From Streptomyces prunicolor NBRC 13075 (lineage in GTDB: Bacteria > Actinomycetota > Actinomycetes > Streptomycetales > Streptomycetaceae): a stretch of 64,000 nucleotides of DNA. The DNA is taken from assembly GCF_000367365.1 (NCBI RefSeq), contig NZ_BARF01000047.1:1-64000 (forward strand), in the 5' to 3' direction. Shown piece after piece: positions 7,553-16,711 of this stretch (positions are counted from its first letter, which is position 1; each line of letters begins with the position of its first letter). A model generated the notes under the pieces. That model ran no database searches and was not told the origin of the DNA. It was given only the letters and a program-made list of their open reading frames with translations. Both the position numbers and the translations under genes were made by a program.

Positions 7553-9067
7553 ATGTCCCTGGCATCACTGCTCCACCGGCTGGCGAGACCCGGCCTGGTG
7601 ACGGCGGCCCTCGCCGCCGGCTTGCTGGCGCTGTCGACGACCACCGCCAGCGCCGCGCCCGCTCTCACCCAGATCAGCGCCGATCCCTACACCAACTCCA
7701 CCAGCCAGCACGCCACGGAGGTCGAGCCCGACACCTTCTCCTACGGCTCCACCATCGTCTCCGCCTTCCAGGTCGGCCGGTTCAACGACGGCGGCTCCTC
7801 CAACGTCGGCTTCAGCACCTCCACCGACGGCGGCGCCACCTGGACCAAGGGCTTCCTGCCCGGGATCACCACGCAGGCGGGCGGCACCTTCCAGCGGGTC
7901 AGCGACCCGGCGGTGGCCTACGACGCCAAGCACAACACCTGGCTGATCTCCACCATCCCCATCACCTCGTCCGTCACCGTCCCCGAGGTCTTCACCAGCC
8001 GCTCGACCGACGGCGGACTGACCTGGAGCAACCCCGTCATCACCGCGACCGGCTCCAGCCTCGACAAGAACTGGATCGTCTGCGACAACACCGCCACGAG
8101 CGCCTTCTACGGCAACTGCTACACCGAGTACGACAACAACGGCGACGGCGACCGTCTGAAGATGACCACGTCGAGCGACGGCGGTCTCACCTGGGGCGCC
8201 TCGAAGAACACCGGCAACAACGCCACCGGCCTGGGCGGCCAGCCCGTCGTCCAGCCCAACGGCACGGTGATCGTCCCGGCCTCCAACGCCTCCGAGACGT
8301 CGATCCTCGCCTTCCGGTCCACCAACGGCGGCAGCACCTGGACCTCGACCACCACCATCGCCACCGTCAGCACCTTCACCGTGCGCGGGAGCCTGCGCAG
8401 CGGCCCGCTGCCCTCCGCCGAGATCGACGCGGCCGGGAAGGTGTACGTCGTATGGCAGGACTGCCGCTTCCGCGCCAGCGGGGGCTCCTGCACCTCCAAC
8501 GACATCGTCATGGCGACGACCACCAACGGCACCACCTGGTCAGCGGTGACCCGCATCCCGATCGACGCGACGACCAGCACCGTCGACCACTTCATCCCCG
8601 GCCTCGCCGTCGACCCGGCCACCTCGGGCACCACCGCGCACCTGGCGCTGGCGTACTACTACCACCCGGTCGCCAACTGCACCGCCGCCACCTGCCAGTT
8701 GGACGTCGGGTACGTCTCCTCGACCAACGCCGGCAGCACCTGGACGGCGCCGACCCAGCTGGCCGGTCCGATGACCCACTCCTGGCTGGCGAGCACCACG
8801 CAGGGCACCATGGTCGGCGACTACATCTCCACCTCCTTCTCCGGCGGAACCGCCCACCCCGTCTTCGCCGTCGCCTCGGCCCCCAGCGGCTCGGTCTTCA
8901 ACGAGGCGATGTACACGCCGGCTTCGGGCCTGACCGCAGCGGCAGGCACCGCCGCCGCCACGACCGCCACCGCACGTGACAACGCCTTCTCTGCCCGCCT
9001 GGCCGCGATCGCCTACGCGCAGTGGCTGGCCAACGGCGGCACCGGAGGCGGCGAGGACAGCCCCTGA
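7553..9067 (+). CDS. Secreted BNR/Asp-box repeat protein (sialidase-like propeller)
   Basis: A 504-residue exported protein. The signal peptide is clear: basic start, hydrophobic core VTAALAAGLLALS, and a cut near ASA-AP. The mature part has at least five Asp-box turns of the form S-x-D/N-G-G-x-T-W (STDGGATW, STDGGLTW, SSDGGLTW, STNGGSTW, and the weaker STNAGSTW), the mark of sialidase-type beta propellers. I do not see the arginine triad of true sialidases in an obvious arrangement, so the enzyme activity is uncertain; a polysaccharide-binding or glycosidase role is possible. The ATG at 7553 has an AAGGGA site. Free-standing, with a strong hairpin terminator just after the stop. Confidence 0.85.
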   Translation: MSLASLLHRLARPGLVTAALAAGLLALSTTTASAAPALTQISADPYTNSTSQHATEVEPDTFSYGSTIVSAFQVGRFNDGGSSNVGFSTSTDGGATWTKGFLPGITTQAGGTFQRVSDPAVAYDAKHNTWLISTIPITSSVTVPEVFTSRSTDGGLTWSNPVITATGSSLDKNWIVCDNTATSAFYGNCYTEYDNNGDGDRLKMTTSSDGGLTWGASKNTGNNATGLGGQPVVQPNGTVIVPASNASETSILAFRSTNGGSTWTSTTTIATVSTFTVRGSLRSGPLPSAEIDAAGKVYVVWQDCRFRASGGSCTSNDIVMATTTNGTTWSAVTRIPIDATTSTVDHFIPGLAVDPATSGTTAHLALAYYYHPVANCTAATCQLDVGYVSSTNAGSTWTAPTQLAGPMTHSWLASTTQGTMVGDYISTSFSGGTAHPVFAVASAPSGSVFNEAMYTPASGLTAAAGTAAATTATARDNAFSARLAAIAYAQWLANGGTGGGEDSP

Positions 9068-9088
9068 CCGACAGCCTCCGATCGCAGC

Positions 9089-9119
9089 AGCCGCCCCGGC
9101 AGGACTTGCCGGGGCGGCT
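9089..9119 (+). terminator. Strong hairpin terminator after the BNR gene
   Basis: A perfect 13-bp GC-rich stem (AGCCGCCCCGGCA pairing with its complement) with a five-base loop, 22 bases after the stop codon. No T-tract, as usual in Streptomyces. Confidence 0.85.
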
Positions 9120-9696
9120 CCACGCCACCTCCCCTTCGTGCAGCAGGGACCTTGAGCGGGACGTGGCGTCGACGGACGTCTCACGCTCGGGGCCGTTCTG
9201 CACGAGTACCGGCAGGTCCTGCCGCCGTATCACTCGGCCCGGCCGCGACCGCGTCCTCCGGCAAGCGCCACGAGGACGACAGGACGGACGAGGACCCCGA
9301 CGATCACACCGCCGACCGCCGCTTCGCCGTGGTACGGGCAACGGGCACCTCGGGCGAGACTGTCATCGCGGCGTCCTGCGCCCCGGCGAGGGCATCCGTG
9401 CCAGATGTCACTGCGGCGCGTCCTCGGCCACAGTTCGGTTCCTGGCGCGTCCGAGGTGAAGCGGAGAGCGTCAGCGGAGCCCGAGCCGAAGGGGATGGTG
9501 ACGATGGTGAACCGTGGATCGCGACGGCGTCGGGCACTCGCCCGGGCAGGCGGGTGGCCGGCCGCGGTCAGCACGGGTGCCGACGGGGTACCGAACACCG
9601 ATCGACTTTACGAACCCATTACGAGCCCAAGAGGTTCCGTGAGACCCCGCATCCGTACTGCTGTGGGTGCGGGTTCCGCACCGGACAGGAGACACC
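9120..9696. other. Gene-poor stretch, no supported gene
   Basis: Open frames on both strands have irregular composition and no family signal. A less GC-rich patch near 9590-9625 probably holds the promoter of the DUF4142 gene. Confidence 0.4.
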
Positions 9697-10422
9697 GTGC
9701 TCGTTTCACGGAAAGCGGCGGGGACTCTCTTCGTGGGTGGTGCGCTCAGCCTCACCCTCGGGTCGCTCCTCTACCCCGCCATGCTCGGAGTCCAGAAGGT
9801 CAGGAGTGCGCCCGAGCGGGTCATCGCCACCCCGGCGACCGGACCGCTGACGGAAGCCGACCGGGACTTCGTGGTCAAGGTGCGCTCCGCCGGGCTGTGG
9901 GAGTACCCCGTTGGCCAGACAGCGTTGAGGAAGGGCAGGACCAAGGCGGTCAAGACCGCGGGGAAGCACCTGATCGACGGGGATGCCTCGCTGGACGCCG
10001 CCGCCCGCAGAGCTGCCGGCCAGTTGGGCATCACGCTGCCCAACCAGCCGTCGCCACAACAGCAGGGCTTCGTAGCCAAGTTGAACGCGGACAGCGGCAA
10101 ACAGTTCGACACCGACATGGCCACCCTCCTGCGCGCGACGGACGGCCAGATCCTCTCCACGATCGCGAGCGTCCGCACCACCACGAAGAACACGCTGGTC
10201 CGCGCCCTGGCCGACCAGGCCAACGGCATCGTCCTGGACCTCATCACGGTCCTGGAGAAGACCGGTCTGGTCGACTTCGACCAGGTCCTCTTCCAGGAGA
10301 CCACCGCGCCCACGCTCCCGGCCCAGGACATAACCCCGCCGCCCCCGGCCGTGACACAGCCACAGGTCGTTCTCACGCCGCCGGCGAACAGCACGCTCTC
10401 ACCGAGTCCGTCGGTGCGATAG
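9697..10422 (+). CDS. DUF4142 domain protein, exported or membrane-anchored
   Basis: A 241-residue protein starting at GTG 9697 behind a GGAGA ribosome site. It has an N-terminal hydrophobic segment (TLFVGGALSLTLGSLLYPA) that can be a signal anchor, then a helical DUF4142 domain: LTEADRDFVVKVRSAGLWEY, a KTAGKHLIDGDASLDAAARR helix and a QLGITLPNQPS segment, all typical. The C-terminus is a proline/serine-rich tail. DUF4142 proteins are ferritin-like four-helix proteins of unknown role, often found in the cell envelope. It stands alone here. Confidence 0.85.
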   Translation: MLVSRKAAGTLFVGGALSLTLGSLLYPAMLGVQKVRSAPERVIATPATGPLTEADRDFVVKVRSAGLWEYPVGQTALRKGRTKAVKTAGKHLIDGDASLDAAARRAAGQLGITLPNQPSPQQQGFVAKLNADSGKQFDTDMATLLRATDGQILSTIASVRTTTKNTLVRALADQANGIVLDLITVLEKTGLVDFDQVLFQETTAPTLPAQDITPPPPAVTQPQVVLTPPANSTLSPSPSVR

Positions 10423-10986
10423 GGACGCGGGCCGCACCTCCTACGCCAACCGGCCGTCGTGTCCGGCCTCAGCCTCCCGCCGTCCTCTGAGGTGCGCTGC
10501 TGGTCAGCGCCCTCTCCGGGCGGCAGCTCGGCCGTGCCGGAGAGGCCGGCCCGCACCTTCCAGCGAGTCAGCGACCCGTCGGTGGCCTCCGCGGTCAGTT
10601 CGGCGAGGGCGCAGCCTCTGGAGCCGAGGGCGCGTTGCCGGAGGCAGAGAAACCGGCCCAGGCCGACGGACGGGTTCGTGCCGATCATCACCACTGGTGA
10701 GCACCTCGGCGCCGGGAGCGGCCGGCGTTGGTTCCGCGAACGCGCGGTCGATAGACCCGTACCCCATGATCCCGGTTTGCGGCTCACGCCGGACCAGGCG
10801 TCAACTTCCGTACCAGTCGGGGCAGTTCTGGCGTATCAACAGGCCCCGTCGAGCCGTTGTCCGATCGTCGCGGGTCAGTCTCGAAGAGACTCCCCGCGAG
10901 TGAGGGCTGCACGCCTACGGTCCGGACACCGAGGCGGGTCGGCAGCACCGGTCCGCCGCAGTCAACGCAACACAAGAGGAGGCGCT
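10423..10986. other. Gene-poor region upstream of the Roadblock gene
   Basis: No convincing gene. It holds a 36-bp near-copy of a BNR-gene segment (10553-10588) and a two-part hairpin at 10869-10898 (AGTCTC-gaa-GAGACT inside CGCGG/CCGCG arms). The hairpin lies about 90 bases before the Roadblock gene and could be a leader structure or terminator. Confidence 0.45.
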
Positions 10987-11361
10987 GTGGCGAGTGTGGA
11001 AGTGTCGCTGAAGGAGATGATGGCCGGGATCGAGGGGGCGTTGGGGGCCGCCGTCGTCGACTACACCAGCGGAATGGCGCTGGGCACGCTGGGCGGCAGC
11101 AAGACCCTGGACCTGACGATCGCCGCAGCCGGCAACACGGATGTCATCCGGGCCATGGTGCGCACCATGGAGCAGCTGGGCCTCAAGGGCCAGATCGAGG
11201 ACATCCTGATCACGCTGGACAGCCAGTACCACCTGATCCGTCTGATCACCGGCCGCAGCGGCAACGGCCTGTTCCTGTACCTCGTACTCGACAAGGCCCG
11301 CTCGAACCTGGCGATGGCCCGCCACCAGCTCAAACACGTGGAGGGACAGATCGAGATTTAG
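10987..11361 (+). CDS. Roadblock/LC7 domain protein (MglB-like)
   Basis: A 124-residue protein starting at GTG 10987 with a perfect AGGAGG six bases upstream. It is a single Roadblock/LC7 fold: a helix VSLKEMMAGIEGALGAAVVD, a strand with TSGMALGTLGG, a long helix (NTDVIRAMVRTMEQLGL), the strand pair EDILITLDSQYHLIRLI and the end helix. In Streptomyces such proteins usually sit in conservons with a kinase-like protein and a small GTPase. Here there is no CvnA, CvnC or CvnD neighbour, so it is an orphan whose GTPase or sensor partner is elsewhere. Confidence 0.85.
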   Translation: MASVEVSLKEMMAGIEGALGAAVVDYTSGMALGTLGGSKTLDLTIAAAGNTDVIRAMVRTMEQLGLKGQIEDILITLDSQYHLIRLITGRSGNGLFLYLVLDKARSNLAMARHQLKHVEGQIEI

Positions 11362-12105
11362 CTCGGCCCGGCCTCCAGAAATCACGCCTGCCCATGATGT
11401 GAAGACTTCTTCAACTCATCACATCAACATGAACGCAATATGTGGTCGTACAGGGTCCTGAGCGTGAAGGAAGGGTCGGGCATCCGAGGGCGGCCTGTGG
11501 TGCGACGCCGCCCTCGGATGCCGCCACATCCCGCGAGCCGCACTCCCACCCACTCGGCAAGCAGCGAGCATCCATACAGGTCACCCAATACGGAACCGGG
11601 GGGCGGTTTGACGAGCACGACGAACTCACCCGCGCTCACACTCGGGGTCGCGTTCTCGGCGGCGACGACCTGCGCCTCGTGCTGCCGTACCGGACGGCGA
11701 CTGCGTCCGGCGCGATAACGGTGTCAACCATCGTGTCGCGTACGTCGCTTCGGGGGACGGGCGAACTCCACGGCTACCTCGGTGTCGCGTCCACGTCCAC
11801 ACCGGCGACGCTGCGCCGGTCCGCACGCCGACCGTATGACGCCTGTGACCGGGTCACCCACAAGTACCGGCGATGCGTGAATCGTGACATCACGTTCGGA
11901 TCCACCGACGGGTCGAAGAGGGCGGCAGGCCAGCTGTCCCGCTGTCCTGCTGTGAGAAAAACGCGTTGAGCGGCGGCCCCTCGGGGCTGCCGGCGCCCGG
12001 GGCCTGCCCCCGAGTGTCGAGCAGGTAGCGGCACCCTAGACGCTGCCATCGACACTGGCCGAGCAGTGCAGCCGAGCCCTACCCGGCCGCCCCTCTCCCG
12101 CAAGC
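11362..12105. other. Gene-poor stretch of about 0.7 kb
   Basis: It begins with a less GC-rich patch near 11395-11445 that could hold a promoter, followed by a 16-bp hairpin. The frames after that lack codon bias and family signal on either strand. Confidence 0.4.
11479..11522. terminator. Long hairpin downstream of the Roadblock gene
   Basis: A perfect 16-bp stem (GGCATCCGAGGGCGGC with its complement) and a 12-base loop, about 120 bases after the Roadblock stop. A terminator is likely; the long loop leaves other structural roles open. Confidence 0.6.
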
Positions 12106-12306
12106 TCAGCGCTGCACAATGCGTGTGCGGACGATAACCCGCGAAGGGCCCTTCGGAGACGGCAAGGGCCTGAATCGCTGCGCAGCGACTTCACGCTCCA
12201 CCCGGGGCGCCCCGCCCAAATCGAGCAGCAAACGATCCAGCTCACCAGCCGGAAGACGCTCCAGCATCCGGACCATCACCCCCATCTCGTCTCCGACCGA
12301 CGTCAC
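12106..12306 (-). CDS. Small hypothetical protein coupled to the MBL-fold gene
   Basis: A 66-codon frame whose GTG at 12306 overlaps the stop of the metallo-hydrolase gene as GTGA. The first half is acidic and helix-like (MGVMVRMLERLPAGELDRLLLDL); the second half is basic and has no recognisable fold. I do not recognise a family. The overlap supports a coupled gene, but it could also be out-of-frame coding remnant of an ancestral longer product. Confidence 0.4.
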   Translation of the reverse strand: MTSVGDEMGVMVRMLERLPAGELDRLLLDLGGAPRVEREVAAQRFRPLPSPKGPSRVIVRTRIVQR

Positions 12307-13541
12307 CGCTCACCCGCGAGGTCAAGATCCTTCTTGCTCGGCTCGGCCACACCCTCAGTACTCCGAGGACGCCGCCAGGGGTGCGCGATCGGACCGGACA
12401 CGGCCCGCCACCACGCCTCCGCCGACAGCCTCCCCGCGGGCTCGAACGGCTCACCCGGCCGCGGGAACGCCACCGCCTGGCCTGCCTCCTCCGCCTCGTA
12501 CTTCGTCCACTCCCCCGGCTCCGCCCACGCGTGCAGGGACAGGTTGAAGGTCCCCCAGTGGATCGGCAACAGCACCCCAGCCGGACCACCTCCCTGCAGG
12601 TCAAGATGGGCCTGCACCCCCTGGGCCGGCGACATGTGAATGTCTGGCCACGCCCCAGGAAGCGGCGTATAGTCCGTGTGATTCTTGGGCCAGAACTCGC
12701 TGTACGCGCCGATCTGGATCATCGTGGCGTCGAACGGGCCGTGTGCGGCACCGATGTCCTTGAAGCCCTCGAAGTAGCCGGTGTCGCCGCTGTGGTAGAT
12801 CCGGTGCTCGTCACCGGCGACCACCCAGGAGGCCCAGAGGGTGTGCTGGGTGTTGCGCAGGCCGCGGCCGCAGAAGTGGCGGGCCGGGGTGGCGGTCAGG
12901 GTGAGGCCGCCGACCTTGGTCTCCTCGTGCCAGTCCAGCTCGCGCAGCCGGTCGGCGGACACGCCCCAGTGCTCCAGGTGGGCGCCGACGCCCAGCGGCA
13001 CGGCGAACAGGGTGTCCGTGTCGGCCAGCGCCTTGATCGTGGGCATGTCCAGGTGGTCGTAGTGGTCGTGCGAGATGACCACGACGTCGACCGGGCCGAG
13101 CGCGGCGATCGGCAGGGGCACCGGGTGCAGCCGCTTGGGTCCGGCGAACGGGAACGGGGAGCAGCGCTCGCCCCAGACCGGGTCGAAGAGGACCCGGTGG
13201 CCGTCGATCTCCGCCAGCACGCTGGAGTGCCCCATCCAGGTCAGCCGCAGCCCGGTGGCGGCTGGCTTGGCCAGGTCGGCGAGGGTGGTGGCGTGTACCG
13301 GCAGCACACCGTTGGGGGCGCGGAGGGCGCGCTGCTCCTTGTCGAGATAGGACTTGCCCATCTCGCGCATCGTGCCCCCGGAGGGGCGGACGTTCGTATT
13401 GCCCCCGGGGTTCTGGAAGACCCCGTCCTTGAAGTGGGGTGATCTGCGGATGCGCGCCAGGCGCTCGCCGCTCGGGTCCGCGCCGAAGGCCGCGGGCCGC
13501 AGCTCACGGAGCCCGGAGCTCAGGGTACGGATTCCGGTCAC
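12303..13541 (-). CDS. MBL-fold metallo-hydrolase (NAPE-PLD/RomA-like)
   Basis: A 412-residue zinc hydrolase. The metal-binding motif is HDHYDHLD near residue 155, with further ligands in ATPARHFCGRG, HSGDTGYF and LPIHWGTFNLS. This pattern, with the N-terminal segment NPGGNTNVRPSGG, fits the NAPE-phospholipase D/RomA branch (beta-lactamase superfamily_2) acting on phosphodiester lipids or related substrates. No signal peptide, so cytosolic or peripheral. The GTG start at 13541 has a GGAGGA site three bases away. A small downstream frame overlaps its stop (GTGA). Confidence 0.88.
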   Translation of the reverse strand: MTGIRTLSSGLRELRPAAFGADPSGERLARIRRSPHFKDGVFQNPGGNTNVRPSGGTMREMGKSYLDKEQRALRAPNGVLPVHATTLADLAKPAATGLRLTWMGHSSVLAEIDGHRVLFDPVWGERCSPFPFAGPKRLHPVPLPIAALGPVDVVVISHDHYDHLDMPTIKALADTDTLFAVPLGVGAHLEHWGVSADRLRELDWHEETKVGGLTLTATPARHFCGRGLRNTQHTLWASWVVAGDEHRIYHSGDTGYFEGFKDIGAAHGPFDATMIQIGAYSEFWPKNHTDYTPLPGAWPDIHMSPAQGVQAHLDLQGGGPAGVLLPIHWGTFNLSLHAWAEPGEWTKYEAEEAGQAVAFPRPGEPFEPAGRLSAEAWWRAVSGPIAHPWRRPRSTEGVAEPSKKDLDLAGER

Positions 13542-13789
13542 GATTCCTCCAGGTGGAGTCGGTCAGGCTTCCATTATGGTCGACCCCTCTGACAACGCCG
13601 GTGGATCGGCATCCCGGAGCCCGCATTCCAAGGAAAGACCAAAGTTGCGCCCCGGAGGTTGACACCACGGGGTGGCGGTCCTCAGCACGGGCCGGGACTC
13701 GATCTTCCGTTGACAGGACGCGACACCGCTTCCGATACTGACTCGCCGTTCAGTACCCGGCCTTCCGGCCGACGCCGCGAGGAGTCCCC

Positions 13790-14968
13790 ATGACCGCCCC
13801 CTTGATGTCGCTCACCTGGACCGACCACGTCACCGGCCGCCAGGGCTTCCTGGTCGTCGACCGGCTGGTGCGCGGGGTGTCCAGCGGCGGACTGCGGATG
13901 CGGCCGGGCTGCACGCTCGACGAGGTGGCGGGGCTGGCCCGCGGCATGACCATGAAAGAGGCCCTGCACTACGACCCGGAGGGCCGCTACGTCCCCCTCG
14001 GCGGCGCCAAGGGCGGCATCGACTGCGATCCCCGCGACCCGGTGTCGTACGGCCTCCTCGTGCGCTACCTGCGCGCCATGCGGCCGTACATCGAGAGCTT
14101 CTGGACGACGGGTGAGGATCTCGGGCTCAGTCAGGACCTGGTCGACAGGGCCGCCGTGGAAGCCGGGCTCGTGTCGACGATCCAGGCCGTGTATCCCTTG
14201 CTCGACGACGAGACGGAGGCGCGGCGGCGGCTCGCGGACGCCTTCGCGGTCGAGGTGGACGGCATCGGTCTCGACGAGCTGGTCGGCGGCTGCGGGGTCG
14301 CCGAGTCGGTGCTCGCCGCACTGGACCGGGCGGGCGTGCCGTACGCGGGGACGCGGGTCTCCGTGCAGGGGCTGGGCACCATGGGCGGGGCCACGGCATG
14401 GTTCCTCACGCGCGCGGGGCTGACGATCGTCGCCGTCGCCGACGTCAAGGGCACGATCGTGAACCCGGCCGGACTCGACGTGGACGCGCTGCTCGCGGCC
14501 CGGGACGGGTACGGCACCGTGGACCGTTCCGCGCTGCGCCCCGGCGATCGCGAACTCCCCGGCGAGGACTGGCTGTCCGTAGAGGCGGAGGTGCTGGTTC
14601 CGGCGGCGGTGTCGTACGCGATCGACACCACGAACCAGCAGGGGATCACCGCCCGTTGGATCGTCGAGGCGGCCAACATGCCTGTACTGCCCGAGGCGGA
14701 GGAACTGCTCTCCGCGCGGGGGGTGACCGTGCTGCCGGACGTGGTCGTGAACTCCGGGACGAACGCCTGGTGGTGGTGGACCCTGTTCGGCGACATCGGC
14801 CCGGACGCGGACGAGGCGTTCGCCCACACCCGGCGTGCGATGCGTGCCCTGATCGACCGGATGCTGGCCCGCGCGGAGGCCGACGGCACCACACCGCGTG
14901 CCGCAGCGCACGCCATCGTCGCGGAGCGGCTCCCGGTCATCGCGGAACGGTTCGGCTGGTACCGGTGA
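13790..14968 (+). CDS. Glu/Leu/Phe/Val dehydrogenase family protein
   Basis: A 392-residue NAD(P)-dependent amino acid dehydrogenase. The N-terminal domain has the glycine-rich substrate loop VPLGGAKGGIDCDP with the catalytic lysine, and TGEDLGLSQD. The C-terminal Rossmann domain has VSVQGLGTMGGATAWFL. The end EAANMPVLPEAEELL and VVVNSGTN fits the glutamate dehydrogenase type. It catalyses reversible oxidative deamination of an amino acid; which one cannot be read. ATG with GAGGAG upstream. A TetR-family gene follows 44 bases later on the same strand. Confidence 0.88.
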   Translation: MTAPLMSLTWTDHVTGRQGFLVVDRLVRGVSSGGLRMRPGCTLDEVAGLARGMTMKEALHYDPEGRYVPLGGAKGGIDCDPRDPVSYGLLVRYLRAMRPYIESFWTTGEDLGLSQDLVDRAAVEAGLVSTIQAVYPLLDDETEARRRLADAFAVEVDGIGLDELVGGCGVAESVLAALDRAGVPYAGTRVSVQGLGTMGGATAWFLTRAGLTIVAVADVKGTIVNPAGLDVDALLAARDGYGTVDRSALRPGDRELPGEDWLSVEAEVLVPAAVSYAIDTTNQQGITARWIVEAANMPVLPEAEELLSARGVTVLPDVVVNSGTNAWWWWTLFGDIGPDADEAFAHTRRAMRALIDRMLARAEADGTTPRAAAHAIVAERLPVIAERFGWYR

Positions 14969-15012
14969 CGTACGGGACAACGCCCCTATGGGCAACGGCT
15001 TAGGGTGACCGC

Positions 15013-15627
15013 GTGGCGAGAGTGCGGTTGGGCGTGGCGGAGCGGCGGGCGGAGTTGCTGCGGGCCGCCGTCGAGCAGATCGAGGCGCGAGGGGTCGCTG
15101 CGGTCAGGATCGCCGACGTGGCCTCGGCGCTCGGGGTGAGCAACGCGCTGGTGCTCTATCACTTCTCGACCAAGGAGAAACTGGTCGCCGCCGCGTTCAC
15201 GTTCGCCGCCGAGGACGACCTCGCCCATCTGCGCAAGCTGCTCGACCGCCGCACGACCGCGCTGCGCCGACTGCGGGCCGCGCTGCGCTGGTACGCGCCG
15301 ACCGGGCAGGCCAAGGGCTGGCGGCTGTGGATCGAGGGCTGGGCGGCGGCACTGCGCGAACCCGCCCTCCTGGACGTCACCCTCGATCTCGACCGCCAGT
15401 GGAAGCAGGCCCTCTCCGAGGTCATCGCCGAGGGAGTGACCGCGGGCGAGTTCCACTGCCCGGACCCGGCCGGCACCGCCCTGCGCCTGACAGCCCTGCT
15501 CGACGGACTCGCCGTACAGATGACCGCCTACGGGGGCGCGGTGTCGCGGGCGCGGGCCCTGGAGTGGGTCGACGAGGCGCTCGCACGGGAACTCGGCCTG
15601 GAGCGGGCGGCGTTGACCGCTCTCTGA
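15013..15627 (+). CDS. TetR family regulator (BetI-like C-terminus)
   Basis: A 204-residue repressor. The N-terminal helix-turn-helix reads GVAAVRIADVASALGVSNALVLYHFSTKEKLVAAAF, the standard TetR form. The C-terminal ligand domain (WRLWIEGWAAALREPALL... and GTALRLTALLDGLAVQMT) resembles the BetI/TetR_C_6 group. It starts at GTG 15013 and lies 44 bases after the dehydrogenase gene, so it may control amino acid use through that operon; this is inferred from position. Confidence 0.85.
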   Translation: MARVRLGVAERRAELLRAAVEQIEARGVAAVRIADVASALGVSNALVLYHFSTKEKLVAAAFTFAAEDDLAHLRKLLDRRTTALRRLRAALRWYAPTGQAKGWRLWIEGWAAALREPALLDVTLDLDRQWKQALSEVIAEGVTAGEFHCPDPAGTALRLTALLDGLAVQMTAYGGAVSRARALEWVDEALARELGLERAALTAL

Positions 15628-15644
15628 GCCGTTCCGGAAAAGGC

Positions 15645-15662
15645 CGTCTCTTCGAGGAGACG
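15645..15662 (+). terminator. Short hairpin after the TetR gene
   Basis: CGTCTC-ttcgag-GAGACG, 17 bases after the stop; a second weaker fold (CCTCTCCGAGGGG) follows. It separates this gene from the convergent SGNH hydrolase gene. Confidence 0.5.
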
Positions 15663-15737
15663 CCTCCCGAAAAAGCCGCCTCTCCGAGGGGTCACCCCCT
15701 CACCCAGCACCTCGGCACCCGTCACCGCGTCGTCCCG

Positions 15738-16565
15738 TCAGGCCACCCGCTCGATCCGCATCTTGATGTCGTCCGGAGACAGCGCGCCCTTCGCCTCCAC
15801 ATGGTCCCCCGAGGACTCGCCCCGCAGTCGGCGCCCGATCCACGGCACCAGGTACTCGCGCGCCCAGTGCACATCGTCGCGCCGGACGTCGAGCGTGCCG
15901 CGCGGCGGCAGCGGGGGCCAGGGCTGGTCCGGGTCGGCCGGGACCTCGACGCCGAGGACCTGGCCGGCGCGGAGCGCCACGCGCGTGTGCCCCTCGGGAG
16001 AGAGGTGGAGCCGGTCGCCGTCCCAGGCCCGCCGGTCCTGGACCGTCTTGAGGGACCACAGGTCGAGCACCGGGCAGCCGTAGCGGTCGGCGATGGCCCG
16101 CACATGTCCGTTGTAGGTGGCGATCTTGCCGCGCAGATGCTTGAGCACGGGCACGCCGCGGGTGTCGAAGCCGGTCGTCACCATGACGGTGCCGACGGCG
16201 GCGGTGAGGTCGGCGACCGCGCGTTCGAAGCGCTCGGCGACCTCGTCGGGGTCGGTGCCCGGACGGATGATGTCGTTGCCGCCCGCGGCCAGGGAGACCA
16301 GGTCGGGCCCGATCTCCTTGGCCCGCGTGAGCTGGTCCTCCACGATCTGGTCGAGCAGCTTCCCGCGCACGGCCAGGTTGGTGTACTCGAAGTCGCCCTC
16401 GGGCCGCCGGTCCGCGAGCAGTACCGCGAACCGGTCGGCCCAGCCGACCATCGCCCCGTCGGGCCCAGGATCGCCGACGCCCTCGGTGAAGCTGTCCCCC
16501 ACCGCCACGTACGACCCGATCACTGATCTGTTGTCACTCTTCGAATCGTTAGCCACGGCAACCAT
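15738..16565 (-). CDS. SGNH/GDSL family hydrolase, intracellular
   Basis: A 275-residue esterase/lipase-type hydrolase of the SGNH fold. The catalytic serine block is VAVGDSFTEGVGD (near residue 24), the oxyanion glycine/asparagine block AAGGNDIIRPG, and the Asp/His block DRLHLSPEGH. No signal peptide is visible, so it acts inside the cell, perhaps on small esters or acylated metabolites. It starts at an ATG; the promoter region 16566-16680 is less GC-rich. Confidence 0.9.
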   Translation of the reverse strand: MVAVANDSKSDNRSVIGSYVAVGDSFTEGVGDPGPDGAMVGWADRFAVLLADRRPEGDFEYTNLAVRGKLLDQIVEDQLTRAKEIGPDLVSLAAGGNDIIRPGTDPDEVAERFERAVADLTAAVGTVMVTTGFDTRGVPVLKHLRGKIATYNGHVRAIADRYGCPVLDLWSLKTVQDRRAWDGDRLHLSPEGHTRVALRAGQVLGVEVPADPDQPWPPLPPRGTLDVRRDDVHWAREYLVPWIGRRLRGESSGDHVEAKGALSPDDIKMRIERVA

Positions 16566-16682
16566 AATTCACCCTGAGCTGTGACCTACGCGATCGTATT
16601 TAGGGGTTGACGGGCGGTGATATAAGCCACTCGTAAAGGGTTGTCCAAAGTCGGAATAACCCTCTGATCAGGGGCGTTGACC

Positions 16683-16709
16683 CCGGAACTGCCCGGCGCC
16701 GGGCTCCGG
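16683..16709 (-). terminator. Hairpin after the LysM-M23 peptidase gene
   Basis: CCGGA arms around the self-complementary GCCCGGCGCCGGGC, located just after the peptidase stop (minus strand). Confidence 0.6.
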
Positions 16710-16711
16710 TG

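Noticed and set aside
9152..9850. Possible gene in the stretch before the DUF4142 gene
   Set aside because: The plus frame shows no ribosome site and shifts composition; it overlaps the DUF4142 gene in another frame.
11442..11969. Possible 175-aa gene after the Roadblock gene
   Set aside because: No start signal, irregular codon use, and it reads straight through a 16-bp hairpin; no family pattern.
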